Shown here piece by piece: positions 49,723 through 58,616 of a DNA stretch of 64,000 bases. How positions within the stretch are numbered: position 1 is the stretch's first letter; each line of letters opens with the position of its first letter. The stretch covers positions 3,469,001 to 3,533,000 of the forward strand of contig NZ_CP106736.1 of assembly GCF_030035605.1 (NCBI RefSeq), read 5' to 3'. Position numbers and translations under genes: made by a program. The DNA is from Silvimonas soli (lineage in GTDB: Bacteria; Pseudomonadota; Gammaproteobacteria; Burkholderiales; Chitinibacteraceae). The notes beneath the pieces were generated by a model. The model was not told the origin of the DNA, made no database searches, and saw only the letters and a list, made by a program, of their open reading frames with translations.

Positions 49723-50651
49723 GCGAGCGCATGGTGATGCGTAATCCGTCGCTATGGTTGGTGTTGAGCCGCTGGATGGCGCCGCTGCTGTGCGTGCTGG
49801 GCCTGTTGTTGCCAGCAGCGGTACGTGCGGATGCCGATTCGCCACCCATCCCGGCCATCACCGCGCGGGTGACTGACACCACCGGCTCGCTCAGCGCGCA
49901 GCAAGTTCAGGATCTGGAACAGAAACTGGCTGCGCTGGAGCAAAAGAAAGGCTCGCAACTGGCGGTGCTGATTATCCCTACCGTACAACCGGACACTATC
50001 GAAGACTACGCTGTGCATGCCTTCGAGCAGTTCAAGCTCGGGCGCAAGAAGGTGGATGACGGTGTGTTGTTGATCGTCGCTAAAAACGATCACAAAGTGC
50101 GCATCGAGGTCGGTTACGGGCTGGAAGGGGCGATTCCGGACGCTGCTGCCGCACGCATCATTCGCGAATACATCGCCCCGCAGTTTCGCCAGAACAATTT
50201 TTATGGCGGCATCAACGATGCGGTAGGCGCACTGACGCTGCTGATTGAAGGTGAGCAACTGCCGCCGCCCTTAACCAAAGAACAGCATGTCGACGAAGGC
50301 GTTAATCCTCCGGGTTTGATTGGCGCCGGTATCTTCGGCGTGTTTGTGCTGATGCTGGGTTCGGCTTTCAAATTTGGCGGCTTCACGAGGGCGATGATGG
50401 CGGGTTTGCCCAGCTTTGCGGCGGGCTGGCTGTTGCTGGGCTCGCCCGCTGCAGCGCTGTTGATGGCGCTGGTGGCCGCTGGCTTGGGCTCCGGCGCATT
50501 CTTTTACATGATGGCCATGGGCGGTGGCGGACGTTATACCGGCGGTGGTGGAGGTGGCGGCTTTGGCGGGGGAGGTGGTTTTGGTGGTGGAGGCGGATTC
50601 TCCGGCGGCGGTGGTTCATCGGGAGGCGGTGGTGCCTCCGGTGGCTGGTGA
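49719..50651 (+). CDS. TPM-domain protein (YgcG-like) with Gly-rich tail
   Basis: 310 residues: signal peptide (about 12-38), TPM/Psb32 domain (about 45-185; TARVTDTTGSLSAQQVQDLEQKLAALE, KKVDDGVLLIVAKNDHKVRIEVGYGLEGAIPD), one or two membrane segments near 200-265, and a Gly-rich tail with GGGGGFGGGGGFGGGGGFS ending GGGGASGGW. TPM domains have been linked to photosystem repair or phosphatase-like roles in plants. The GTG start overlaps the lemA stop by 4 bases. The Gly tail is low-complexity; its function is unknown. Confidence 0.85.
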   Translation: MSERMVMRNPSLWLVLSRWMAPLLCVLGLLLPAAVRADADSPPIPAITARVTDTTGSLSAQQVQDLEQKLAALEQKKGSQLAVLIIPTVQPDTIEDYAVHAFEQFKLGRKKVDDGVLLIVAKNDHKVRIEVGYGLEGAIPDAAAARIIREYIAPQFRQNNFYGGINDAVGALTLLIEGEQLPPPLTKEQHVDEGVNPPGLIGAGIFGVFVLMLGSAFKFGGFTRAMMAGLPSFAAGWLLLGSPAAALLMALVAAGLGSGAFFYMMAMGGGGRYTGGGGGGGFGGGGGFGGGGGFSGGGGSSGGGGASGGW

Positions 50652-50663
50652 GAGGGCGCACAG

Positions 50664-51155
50664 ATGATTACCCGATTATTTCGCCACTTGTTTGCTCCGC
50701 TGGTACGCCAGCGTTTTCCTGATTCAGCGCTGGACGCCATCCAGCATGCCGTAACCCAAAGTGAACGCCTGCACGATGCCGAGTTGTGCTTTGCAGTAGA
50801 AGGGCGCTTGTCGATAGACCATTTGCTGTCTGGCCGCAGCGCTCGCCAGCGGGCCGAAGAGGTGTTTTCCAACCTGCGGGTGTGGGATACCGAGCGCAAT
50901 ACCGGTGTGCTGATCTATTTGCTGCTGGCTGAACGGGCCATTGAAATCATCGCGGATCGTGGCGTTGCGCTGCGCGTGCCAGAAGCGGAATGGGCCAGCG
51001 TGCATGCGGCGATAGCCAGTGCTTTTGCGCGACGCGATTGGCAAGGCGGTGCATTGTTGGGCGTTGAAGCAGCACATACGGTGCTCGCCCGGTTTGTACC
51101 AGTGACCGGCCAGGAACAGATAGACGAATTGCCGGATCGGCCTGTGTTGCTTTGA
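50664..51155 (+). CDS. Second TPM-domain protein
   Basis: 163 residues with no signal or membrane segment, carrying a TPM-type domain: AVTQSERLHDAELCFAVEGRLS and RSARQRAEEVFSNLRVWDTERNTGVLIYLLLAERAIEIIADRGVALRVPEAEW. It follows the Gly-tailed TPM gene by 12 bases and is presumably the third gene of lemA-TPM-TPM. The paralogue pair suggests a periplasmic/membrane and a cytoplasmic partner, which is inference. Confidence 0.85.
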   Translation: MITRLFRHLFAPLVRQRFPDSALDAIQHAVTQSERLHDAELCFAVEGRLSIDHLLSGRSARQRAEEVFSNLRVWDTERNTGVLIYLLLAERAIEIIADRGVALRVPEAEWASVHAAIASAFARRDWQGGALLGVEAAHTVLARFVPVTGQEQIDELPDRPVLL

Positions 51156-51177
51156 GTTGCTTTTTAAGCCTCGCTTC

Positions 51178-51349
51178 GTAGCCCGGATGAAGCGTGCCCC
51201 TCGGGGGTACCCCCACAAAGCACTTGGTATCACATATGGCGGTGGCGGTGGGGGGGGGCGGGAATCCGGGGGCAATGCATAAATGAATAACCGGTTTGGG
51301 ATTATCGCCATCGCCACCCCGGATTCTCGCTCCGCTTCATCCGGGCTAC
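51178..51349. repeat. REPIN-like element 4
   Basis: Left GTAGCCCGGATGAAGC (51178-51193) and right GCTTCATCCGGGCTAC (51334-51349), an exact inverted pair around 140 bases. The interior carries GGGGGTACCCCC with flanks matching those of element 1 in reverse, and a run of nine G (51250-51258). With the promoter that follows it fills the 340-base gap before htpG. Confidence 0.85.
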
Positions 51350-51407
51350 ATGTTGGCAGGGTACGCCGTGCGAGGCGTAAAACTGGTCCGGTAAATCAAT
51401 CCCCCAC

Positions 51408-51436
51408 CTTGAAAGCGGTTTTTATCGCCCCCACCT
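51408..51436 (+). promoter_or_regulatory. Candidate sigma-32 (RpoH) promoter of htpG
   Basis: CTTGAAA (51408-51414), 13-base spacer, CCCCCACCT (51428-51436): close to the heat-shock consensus CTTGAAA and CCCCAT-T. Located 60-88 bases before htpG, which is a heat-shock gene in E. coli. Confidence 0.7.
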
Positions 51437-51495
51437 GATCTGCCATCTGCCGTCGCCCGGCAACGAATTACATCGCAACAAGGAGTGTTCAACCC

Positions 51496-53385
51496 ATGAG
51501 TAAAGAAACGCTTGGCTTTCAGGCCGAAGTGAAGCAACTGCTGCAGTTGATGATCCACTCGCTGTATTCCAATAAAGAGATTTTCCTGCGCGAGCTGGTT
51601 TCCAATGCCTCGGATGCTTGTGACAAGCTGCGCTTTGAAGCCATCAATAACGGCGATTTGTACGAAGGTGACGGCGATCTGGCCATCAAGCTGTCGTTTG
51701 ACAAAGACGCCCGCACCATCACCATTGCCGACAACGGCATCGGGATGAGCCGCGATGAAGTGGTTGCCAATATCGGCACCATTGCCCGCTCCGGCACCAA
51801 AGAGTTTTTCAGCCAATTGAGTGGCGACGCGGCCAAAGACAGCCACCTGATTGGCCAGTTTGGCGTGGGTTTTTACTCGGCCTTCATCATTGCCGACAAA
51901 GTCACCCTGACCACCCGCCGCGCTGGCTTGCCAGCCGACCAGGCTGTGCGTTGGGAATCGGGCGGTGAAGGCGACTTCACGCTGGAAGATGTCTCCAAAG
52001 CCAGCCGCGGCACCGAGATCGTGCTGCATCTGAAAGAAGGTGAAGACGAGTTCCTGGATGACTGGCGCCTGCGTGGCATCGTGCGCAAGTATTCGGACCA
52101 CATCAGTCTGCCGATCCTGATGGCCAAGCAACCGGGCTACGACAAAGACGGCAATATCGAACCGGCTGAAGGCGAAGAAGCCGTCAACCAGGCCAACGCG
52201 CTGTGGGTGCGTAACAAGTCCGATATCACCGAAGAGCAGTACAAAGAGTTCTACAAACACGTTTCGCACGATTATGAAGAGCCGCTGGCCTGGAGCCATG
52301 CGCGCATCGAAGGCCGTCAGGAATACACCGAGCTGTTGTATATCCCTAAACATGCGCCGTTTGATCTGTACGAACGCGACCGTCGCCACGGTGTGAAGCT
52401 GTACGTGAAGCGCGTGTTCATCATGGAAGACGCCGAAAAATTGATGCCGCAATACCTGCGCTTTGTGCGCGGGGTGATCGATTCATCCGATCTGCCACTC
52501 AATGTCTCGCGTGAAATCCTGCAAGCCAGCCGCGAAGTGGAAACGATCAAGTCCGGTTGTGTGAAGAAAGTGCTGGGCGTGCTGGAAGACCTCGCCGAAA
52601 ACAAGCCGGAAGACTTCACCACGTTCTGGACTGAGTTTGGCAAGGTGCTGAAAGAAGGCGTCGGCGAAGACTTCGCCAACAAAGAGCGCATCGCCAAGCT
52701 GCTGCGTTTTGCGTCTACCCAAGCCGACACGCCCGAGCAGACCGTCACGCTGGCCGATTACATTGGCCGCATGAAGGAAGGCCAGGACAAGATTTATTAC
52801 ATCACCGCCGATACCTTCGCTGGCGCGCAACACAGCCCGCATCTGGAAATCTTCCGCAAGAAGGGTATCGAGGTCTTGCTGTTGTCCGACCGCGTGGATG
52901 AATGGCTGACCTCTAGCCTGACTGAGTTCGAAGGCAAGAAACTGCAATCGGTGGCCAAGGGTGAACTGGATCTGACCGCATTTGAAGATGAAGCCGAGAA
53001 GCAACAGCAAGAAGCTGCGGCCGAAGAACTCAAAGACGTGATCGAGAAGGTGAAAACCACGCTGGGCGACAAGGTGAAAGACGTGCGCGTAACGCATCGC
53101 CTGACCGATAGCCCGGCTTGCCTGGTGGTCGACAACTTTGACATGAGCGCCAACCTGGAGCGTCTACTGAAGTCGGCAGGGCAGGATGTGAAATCCACCC
53201 GCCCGATTCTGGAAGTGAACCCGGAACACGCGTTGGTGAAAAAGCTCAAGGCGCAACTGGACGGCGGCAGCTTTGATGACTGGACCCACCTGCTGTACGA
53301 CCAGGCCGTGCTGGCTGAAGGCGCGCAGCTGGAAGATCCGGCTGGCTTTGTGAAACGTTTGAATGGCTTGATGGCGGCGCTGTAA
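51496..53385 (+). CDS. htpG: Molecular chaperone HtpG (Hsp90)
   Basis: 629-residue ATP-dependent dimeric chaperone (E. coli 624). GHKL ATPase motifs are visible: LVSNASDACDKLRF, DNGIGMSRDEV and GQFGVGFYSAF; the middle domain carries RRVFIMEDAEKLMPQYLRFVRGVIDSSDLPLNVSRE-type sequence and the C-terminal dimerisation domain follows. AAGGAG lies about ten bases before the ATG. Closed by a strong terminator. Confidence 0.98.
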   Translation: MSKETLGFQAEVKQLLQLMIHSLYSNKEIFLRELVSNASDACDKLRFEAINNGDLYEGDGDLAIKLSFDKDARTITIADNGIGMSRDEVVANIGTIARSGTKEFFSQLSGDAAKDSHLIGQFGVGFYSAFIIADKVTLTTRRAGLPADQAVRWESGGEGDFTLEDVSKASRGTEIVLHLKEGEDEFLDDWRLRGIVRKYSDHISLPILMAKQPGYDKDGNIEPAEGEEAVNQANALWVRNKSDITEEQYKEFYKHVSHDYEEPLAWSHARIEGRQEYTELLYIPKHAPFDLYERDRRHGVKLYVKRVFIMEDAEKLMPQYLRFVRGVIDSSDLPLNVSREILQASREVETIKSGCVKKVLGVLEDLAENKPEDFTTFWTEFGKVLKEGVGEDFANKERIAKLLRFASTQADTPEQTVTLADYIGRMKEGQDKIYYITADTFAGAQHSPHLEIFRKKGIEVLLLSDRVDEWLTSSLTEFEGKKLQSVAKGELDLTAFEDEAEKQQQEAAAEELKDVIEKVKTTLGDKVKDVRVTHRLTDSPACLVVDNFDMSANLERLLKSAGQDVKSTRPILEVNPEHALVKKLKAQLDGGSFDDWTHLLYDQAVLAEGAQLEDPAGFVKRLNGLMAAL

Positions 53386-53407
53386 TGCGCAGTTCTGTTT
53401 GGCTATG

Positions 53408-53438
53408 AAAAAAGGCGCCTGATTGGGCGCCTTTTTTT
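53408..53438. terminator. Rho-independent terminator of htpG
   Basis: AAAAAAGGCGCC / GGCGCCTTTTTTT with a 6-base loop, 23 bases after htpG. Confidence 0.93.
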
Positions 53439-53477
53439 ATGCAATTTCAGCATGGGTAGATTCGTCACGTATCTTTC

Positions 53478-53585
53478 GTCGCCCGGATGGCAAGCGAAGC
53501 GTGAATCCGGGGACTACATCGGCCAACACAGCCTTGATGATTTATATCGCCTCCCCGGATTCTCGCTGTGCTTCATCCGGGCTAC
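53478..53585. repeat. REPIN-like element 5
   Basis: Left GTCGCCCGGATGGCAAGCG with GAATCCGGGG, right CCCCGGATTCTCGCTGTGC with TTCATCCGGGCTAC, inverted around about 40 bases. Lies between the ends of convergent htpG and flhA. Confidence 0.8.
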
Positions 53586-53599
53586 GGGGCTGAAACGGT

Positions 53600-55678
53600 C
53601 TAACCGGCGCCCAAAACCCCGACAATCCGGATCGACTTGGTGTCCGGAATTTCGTTATGGGCAATCACCCGCAAATTGGGGATCGAGCGCCGCAAAAAAC
53701 GACTTAACATCGGGCGCAGATTACCTGGAGTGATGAGCACCGGGTTGAAACCCTGCGCTTCCAGTTCTTCGGTCACTGTGGATGCCTGTTTCAACAAGCG
53801 TTCGGCCAGACCCGGTTCCAGCCCGCCTTGCGATTTGCCGGTGGCTGCACTGACCAGAATGTTCTCTAGTTGCGGCTCCAGCGTAATCACCGGCAATTCG
53901 TTTTCGCCGGGGAATAACTGGTGAATGATGGCGCGGCCCAGCGCAACCCGCACGGCGGCGGTCAGGTCGTCGATATCCTGGGTGCGGCCGATGTGCTCGC
54001 CCAAAGTTTCCAGAATGGTCCGCAGGTCACGCACGTGCATGCCTTCGTCCAGCAGGTTCTGCAGCACTTTTTGCACGGTGCCAACCGGCACCAGCTTGGG
54101 TACCAGGTCTTCCACCAGCTTGGGCGCTTCTTTGGCGAAATGGTCGAGCAACTGCTGTACTTCCTCGCGACCCAGCAATTCGGCGGCGTGGCTTTGCAGA
54201 ATATTGGAGATATGCGTGCCTACCACGGTGGACGCATCCACCACGGTATAACCCATAGCCTGAGCGGTATCGCGCAGCGTGTTTTCGATCCACACAGCGG
54301 GCAGGCCAAAGGTCGGGTCTTTGGTAGCAGTGCCAGCCAATTGACCACTGGCGCTACCGGGATTAATGGCTAGCCATTGGCCCACAAACGCTTCGCCCGC
54401 GCCGACATCCACGCCCTTGAGCTGAATGCGATATTGATTGGGCTTGAGTTCCAGATTGTCGCGGATATGCACGGCCGGGACGAGAAAGCCCAAGTCCTGC
54501 GCGATCTTTTTGCGGATGCCACGGATGCGCCGTAGCAACTCGCCGTCCTGATTGCGGTCAACCAGCGGAATCAGTCGGTAACCCACTTCCAGCCCGATTG
54601 GATCAACCGGTTGCACGTCGGCCCAGCTGACTTCCTGCAACGGTTGCTCTGCCGCCGCCGCAGGTGCAGCCGCGGCTGCCGCAGTCTGGGCCGCTGCCGC
54701 CGTGGTGGCCACTTCTTTTTTGGTCTTGTTTTCAACGGTCCAGGCAATCGAGGCCAGCAAGGTGGCCAGGGTCAGGAACGCCAGATGGGGCATGCCGGGG
54801 ATAATCCCCATCAGACCCATCACCCCAGCGGTGAGATACATGACCTGCGGGCGGGCAAACAACTGTCCGAGTAGTTGCTGAGACAGGTCGGCGTCGGTGC
54901 CCACGCGGGACACCACGATACCGGCGGCAACCGAGATGATCAGCGACGGAATTTGCGCAACCAGGCCATCACCAATGGTCAACAGCGTGTAGGTGCGGCC
55001 AGCGTCGGCAAAGGCCATGTCATGCTGCACCATGCCGACGATCAAGCCGCCCACAATGTTGATCACCATGATCAAGATACCGGCGACCGCATCGCCGCGC
55101 ACGAACTTGGAGGCACCGTCCATGGAGCCGAAAAAGTCGGCTTCTTCGGCGATGGTCCTGCGGCGTTTGCGAGCGTCTTCTTCGCCAATCAAACCGGCGT
55201 TCAAGTCGGCGTCAATCGCCATTTGTTTACCGGGCATCGCATCCAGCGTGAAGCGGGCGCTCACTTCGGCGATCCGGCCTGCACCTTTGGTAATCACCAC
55301 AAAGTTGATGATGGTGAGAATGACGAAGGCGACGATACCCACGGTGAGGTTGTCACCGATCAGCACGTGGCCGAAGGCTTCAATCACTTTACCGGCGGCA
55401 TCGGCGCCGTTGTGGCCTTCAGTCAGGACCAGTTTGGTGGAGGCCACGTTCAGCGCCAGGCGCAACAGCGTGGTAAACAGCAAAACGGTAGGGAAGGCGG
55501 AGAATTCGAGTGGTTCGCGGGTGTACAAACCGACCATCAACACCACGATGGACATCGAAATATTAAAAGTGAAAAAGAAATCCAGTGCCAGCGGCGGCAG
55601 GGGCAAGATCATCATGCCCAGGATCATCAAGACCAGGATGGGGACGGCCAGCACGGCCACATTGATTTTACGCCACAT
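53600..55678 (-). CDS. flhA: Flagellar export apparatus protein FlhA
   Basis: 692 residues, standard length. Eight N-terminal membrane helices (about 5-320), with the conserved charged loop ARFTLDAMPGKQMAIDADLNAGLI, and a cytoplasmic domain (about 345-692) that docks chaperone-substrate complexes. Part of the proton-driven flagellar type III export gate in the inner membrane. It lies 33 bases behind flhB. Its 3' end is at a REPIN-like element; flhF, flhG and fliA, often next, are not here. Confidence 0.97.
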   Translation of the reverse strand: MWRKINVAVLAVPILVLMILGMMILPLPPLALDFFFTFNISMSIVVLMVGLYTREPLEFSAFPTVLLFTTLLRLALNVASTKLVLTEGHNGADAAGKVIEAFGHVLIGDNLTVGIVAFVILTIINFVVITKGAGRIAEVSARFTLDAMPGKQMAIDADLNAGLIGEEDARKRRRTIAEEADFFGSMDGASKFVRGDAVAGILIMVINIVGGLIVGMVQHDMAFADAGRTYTLLTIGDGLVAQIPSLIISVAAGIVVSRVGTDADLSQQLLGQLFARPQVMYLTAGVMGLMGIIPGMPHLAFLTLATLLASIAWTVENKTKKEVATTAAAAQTAAAAAAPAAAAEQPLQEVSWADVQPVDPIGLEVGYRLIPLVDRNQDGELLRRIRGIRKKIAQDLGFLVPAVHIRDNLELKPNQYRIQLKGVDVGAGEAFVGQWLAINPGSASGQLAGTATKDPTFGLPAVWIENTLRDTAQAMGYTVVDASTVVGTHISNILQSHAAELLGREEVQQLLDHFAKEAPKLVEDLVPKLVPVGTVQKVLQNLLDEGMHVRDLRTILETLGEHIGRTQDIDDLTAAVRVALGRAIIHQLFPGENELPVITLEPQLENILVSAATGKSQGGLEPGLAERLLKQASTVTEELEAQGFNPVLITPGNLRPMLSRFLRRSIPNLRVIAHNEIPDTKSIRIVGVLGAG

Positions 55679-55711
55679 GGCTAGACGTGGCTTTTGCAGA
55701 GAACTTCATGG

Positions 55712-56872
55712 TCAGGAAGTGATTCCGTTTTCAGCTTGGCTTGAGTGTTCCGGGTCCAGTTCGGCTGGCACCGGCAAATCCGTATTCAGTGTTGGAGCCT
55801 GGCCGCCGTGGCTTTGCCAGTTTTTCAATTGATAGATATATGCGAGTAACTCGGCAGCCGCAGTATACAGTGCCGCCGGAATCTCCTGACCAAGTTCAGT
55901 GTGGTGATACAACGCACGCGCAAACGGTGGCGTACGTACCACAGTGACCTTGTTTTCCTGCGCAATATCGATAATGCGCTCTGCCAGCAGATAAGCCCCT
56001 TTGGCGATGACCTGCGGTGCCCGCATGCGCTCGTTGTATTGCAATGCCACGGCATAGTGGGTCGGGTTGGTGACCACCACATCGGCTTTGGGAATCTTGG
56101 ACATCATGCGCTTGCGCGCGGCTTCGCGCTGCATCTGGCGGATGCGCCCCTTCACTTGCGGATCGCCTTCAGATTCTTTGTTCTCTTGCTTGACCTCTTC
56201 TTTGGTCATGCGCAGGTTTTTGTAGTAATCCCACAACTGCCAGGGCACATCGATGCCGGCAATCAAGCCCATGCTGCCAATCACCAGCGTGAGCGTATAG
56301 CGGGTCATCTGCCACAGATAACCGTAGCTTTCGGTGCTCGGCATGACGGCCAGTTGCAGCAATTGATCGCGCTCACGCCACAATACCAGGCAAGCCACGC
56401 CACCAATCAGGCCGGATTTGAGAATGGCTTTGCTCATGTCAACCAGCGCGCGCAAAGACACCAGGCGGCCCAGCCCTTTGGCCGGATTCAATCGGCCGAA
56501 ATTGGGGGCCAGGGTTTCGGTGGTAAACAGCCAGCCGCCCAAAACCAGCGGGCTGACCAGCCCGGCGATGGCGCAGGCGATAGCGACCGGCAATACCGCG
56601 AACAGGGCGATGTGAAACACATTGGTCAGAAACGGGAACAGCAGCGTGGGGTCGGACGCCATGGTGCGGTTGAAGGTAAACGCCTGCATGAAAATGCCTG
56701 TGATCGCCTGAGCCAGCGATGGGCCGAGCGAAATCATCGAGAGCAAGCCGGTCATCATCACCGCAAACGAACCCAGTTCTTGCGAGCGCGGCACCTGCCC
56801 TCGCTTTTTCGCTTCCTCCAGCCGTTTGGCCGAGGCGGGTTCTGTTTTCTCTAGATCTGAATCTTCTGCCAT
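55712..56872 (-). CDS. flhB: Flagellar export switch protein FlhB
   Basis: 386 residues: four membrane helices (about 30-215) and the cytoplasmic domain with the autocleavage motif N269-P270-T271-H272 (VVTNPTHYAVALQYNERM), which switches export from hook to filament substrates. It starts MAEDSDLEKTEPASAKRLEEAKKRGQVPRS. First gene of flhB-flhA on the minus strand, divergent from fliK, whose product triggers the same switch. Confidence 0.97.
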   Translation of the reverse strand: MAEDSDLEKTEPASAKRLEEAKKRGQVPRSQELGSFAVMMTGLLSMISLGPSLAQAITGIFMQAFTFNRTMASDPTLLFPFLTNVFHIALFAVLPVAIACAIAGLVSPLVLGGWLFTTETLAPNFGRLNPAKGLGRLVSLRALVDMSKAILKSGLIGGVACLVLWRERDQLLQLAVMPSTESYGYLWQMTRYTLTLVIGSMGLIAGIDVPWQLWDYYKNLRMTKEEVKQENKESEGDPQVKGRIRQMQREAARKRMMSKIPKADVVVTNPTHYAVALQYNERMRAPQVIAKGAYLLAERIIDIAQENKVTVVRTPPFARALYHHTELGQEIPAALYTAAAELLAYIYQLKNWQSHGGQAPTLNTDLPVPAELDPEHSSQAENGITS

Positions 56873-56948
56873 CTGGCGATGATATCCCTGTCACTTTGCC
56901 GTTGTGGCGTGCCCCGAAGTTTAGCAGCAAGCGCGGGCGCGGCGGGGC

Positions 56949-56963
56949 CTGGCATTGGTTTTG
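56949..56963 (+). promoter_or_regulatory. Sigma-54 promoter of fliK
   Basis: TGGCATTGGTTTTGC followed by TTTTA matches the consensus TGGCAC-N5-TTGC with the invariant GG and GC at the correct 10-base distance. A start point near 56975 would give a leader of about 40 bases before fliK at 57017. Confidence 0.75.
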
Positions 56964-57016
56964 CTTTTATAGAACCAACTCGTATTTCAATCTGTACCCA
57001 GATTCAGGATTACCCA

Positions 57017-58225
57017 ATGGCTGCCGCGTCCTCTGTCAATTCGTTTCAAGCGTTTTCCGCCAGCTCTGCCGGGGCGACGCAACAAGCTGGCCACAGCAAT
57101 GGCGTAGACTTTGGCGCAACGCTGGCCGATGCGCAGCAGACTGCCAAAAAGGCAACACCAGCGCCGGCGCCATCACCGTCTCCAACGCCGGCACCATCCC
57201 CCAGCCCGGCCCAGACCCAAGCCAAACAAGACGCCGCACAAAACGCTGACGCCAGTACTGATAGTGCGGCCAAAGCCAGCAAGGCCGCTGCACGCGAGGC
57301 CGCCGCGCAAGACAAAGACAACACAGCGACTGATGGCGATACCTCGTCGTGGCTGGCGATGTTGCAAGCCATGCTGATGCAGCCCGCCACCAACGTTACA
57401 CCTACCGATCCAACCGCCGCGGCTGCAACGTCTGGTACTAGCTCGACGGACGCCCTGGCCTCGCTGAACGCCATGCTGACAGCGCACCAGGGCAGCGTTA
57501 GCGACGACGCACTAACGGCGAGCGATGCCAAAGCGCTGTTGCAGGATATGAAAGCGGGAGACGGCAAAGCGGCGAATTCCATGGCGGATATTGCCGCAAC
57601 CGACGGCAATTTCTTGCCGCTTTTGCAAAATGCCGCCGCTAATAGCGCCGCGACCACCAGCGATACGGACGACACCGCGCTGGCGCAATTGACGGCCGCG
57701 ACTCAGCAACACCCCATCGCGGCCAATCAGGATCAAACTGCCAAACCGACCACCGCAGTTCACCAGATCGCCGTGCCGGTGACTGACAACAAGTGGGGCG
57801 ACGCCGTGGCGCAACGGGTGTCGATGATGATTGGCAAGCAAGAACAACAACTGGATATGCAACTGAATCCGCCGCATCTGGGCCCGATGGAAGTGCGTTT
57901 GTCCATGGCGCAAGACCAGGCGAGCGTGATCTTCACTTCGCAGCACGCTGGTGTGCGTGAGGCGCTGGCAGCGGCAACACCACGGTTGTCGGCATTGCTG
58001 GCCGATCAGGGCATTACCCTGACCAATGTGCAGGTGGCGTCAGACTCGCTTAACCAGCAAGCACAACAGCAACAAATGCAACGCCAGTTTGATGGCAGCA
58101 ACGGCCAGAATCAGGGGCGCAGTCAGTGGGGGGGAGTCGTCGACGCCAGTCAGGCGGCACTGACACCGGTAACCGGCACAATCCGCGTACCTGTCGCGCG
58201 TTCCGGTTTGAATCTATATATCTAG
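57017..58225 (+). CDS. fliK: Flagellar hook-length control protein FliK
   Basis: 402 residues, low-complexity Ala/Pro/Thr/Asp-rich N-terminal two thirds (APAPSPSPTPAPSPSPA repeat near 45-65) and a conserved C-terminal hook-length domain (about 270-360: LDMQLNPPHLGPMEVRLSMAQDQASVIFTSQHAGVREALAAATPRLSALL). It measures hook length and switches FlhB specificity. I start at ATG 57017 with AGGA ahead; the frame from 56879 crosses the sigma-54 promoter. The first gene of the plus-strand flagellar block. Confidence 0.88.
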   Translation: MAAASSVNSFQAFSASSAGATQQAGHSNGVDFGATLADAQQTAKKATPAPAPSPSPTPAPSPSPAQTQAKQDAAQNADASTDSAAKASKAAAREAAAQDKDNTATDGDTSSWLAMLQAMLMQPATNVTPTDPTAAAATSGTSSTDALASLNAMLTAHQGSVSDDALTASDAKALLQDMKAGDGKAANSMADIAATDGNFLPLLQNAAANSAATTSDTDDTALAQLTAATQQHPIAANQDQTAKPTTAVHQIAVPVTDNKWGDAVAQRVSMMIGKQEQQLDMQLNPPHLGPMEVRLSMAQDQASVIFTSQHAGVREALAAATPRLSALLADQGITLTNVQVASDSLNQQAQQQQMQRQFDGSNGQNQGRSQWGGVVDASQAALTPVTGTIRVPVARSGLNLYI

Positions 58226-58616
58226 TTAGCGGATAAATCCGGCTAGCTCGCTTGCTTGCTCGTTTTATTACTTCAGACCCGCCTTCACGGCGGGAGTAGC
58301 CGCTTGTTTTCCGTCTGGTTTATGGGTATAACCCGGCCAGGTCTTGCAAATGCGATGTGGGTTGGTCTGGCACCGTTGAAGCCGGGTCAAAGCGGCTTTA
58401 TGTCACTTTTACTGCGCTGCAATAATTTAAAAAGACCTGGAACGATACACGCATGAAAACCGGCTGGCATCAGTAAGCCAGGCACGTGATAATGCAAAAA
58501 CGAGAGGCGGGATTGGTGTGCCGTGCGCGCCAGGCCTGCAGATACAGTGCTGATCGCTGCAGGCGCGTTTGAATCCGCCGGGCGCAGGCAAGCAACGTAA
58601 ACGTACGGAATAAACT
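58226..58616. other. fliK-fliL spacer
   Basis: 391 bases. Holds the hairpin CCCGCC TTCAC GGCGGG at 58278-58294 (possible weak terminator) and a sigma-54-like site TGGCACCGTTGAAGC at 58368-58382 whose GG-GC spacing is correct but whose -12 element reads AAGC rather than TTGC. No gene seen. Confidence 0.45.

Noticed and set aside
51346..52452. 368-codon minus-strand open frame over htpG
   Set aside because: Shadow of the conserved htpG sequence; no family features.
58480..58496. GGCACGTGATAATGC as a sigma-54 promoter for fliL
   Set aside because: The GG to GC distance is one base too long, which sigma-54 does not tolerate well.
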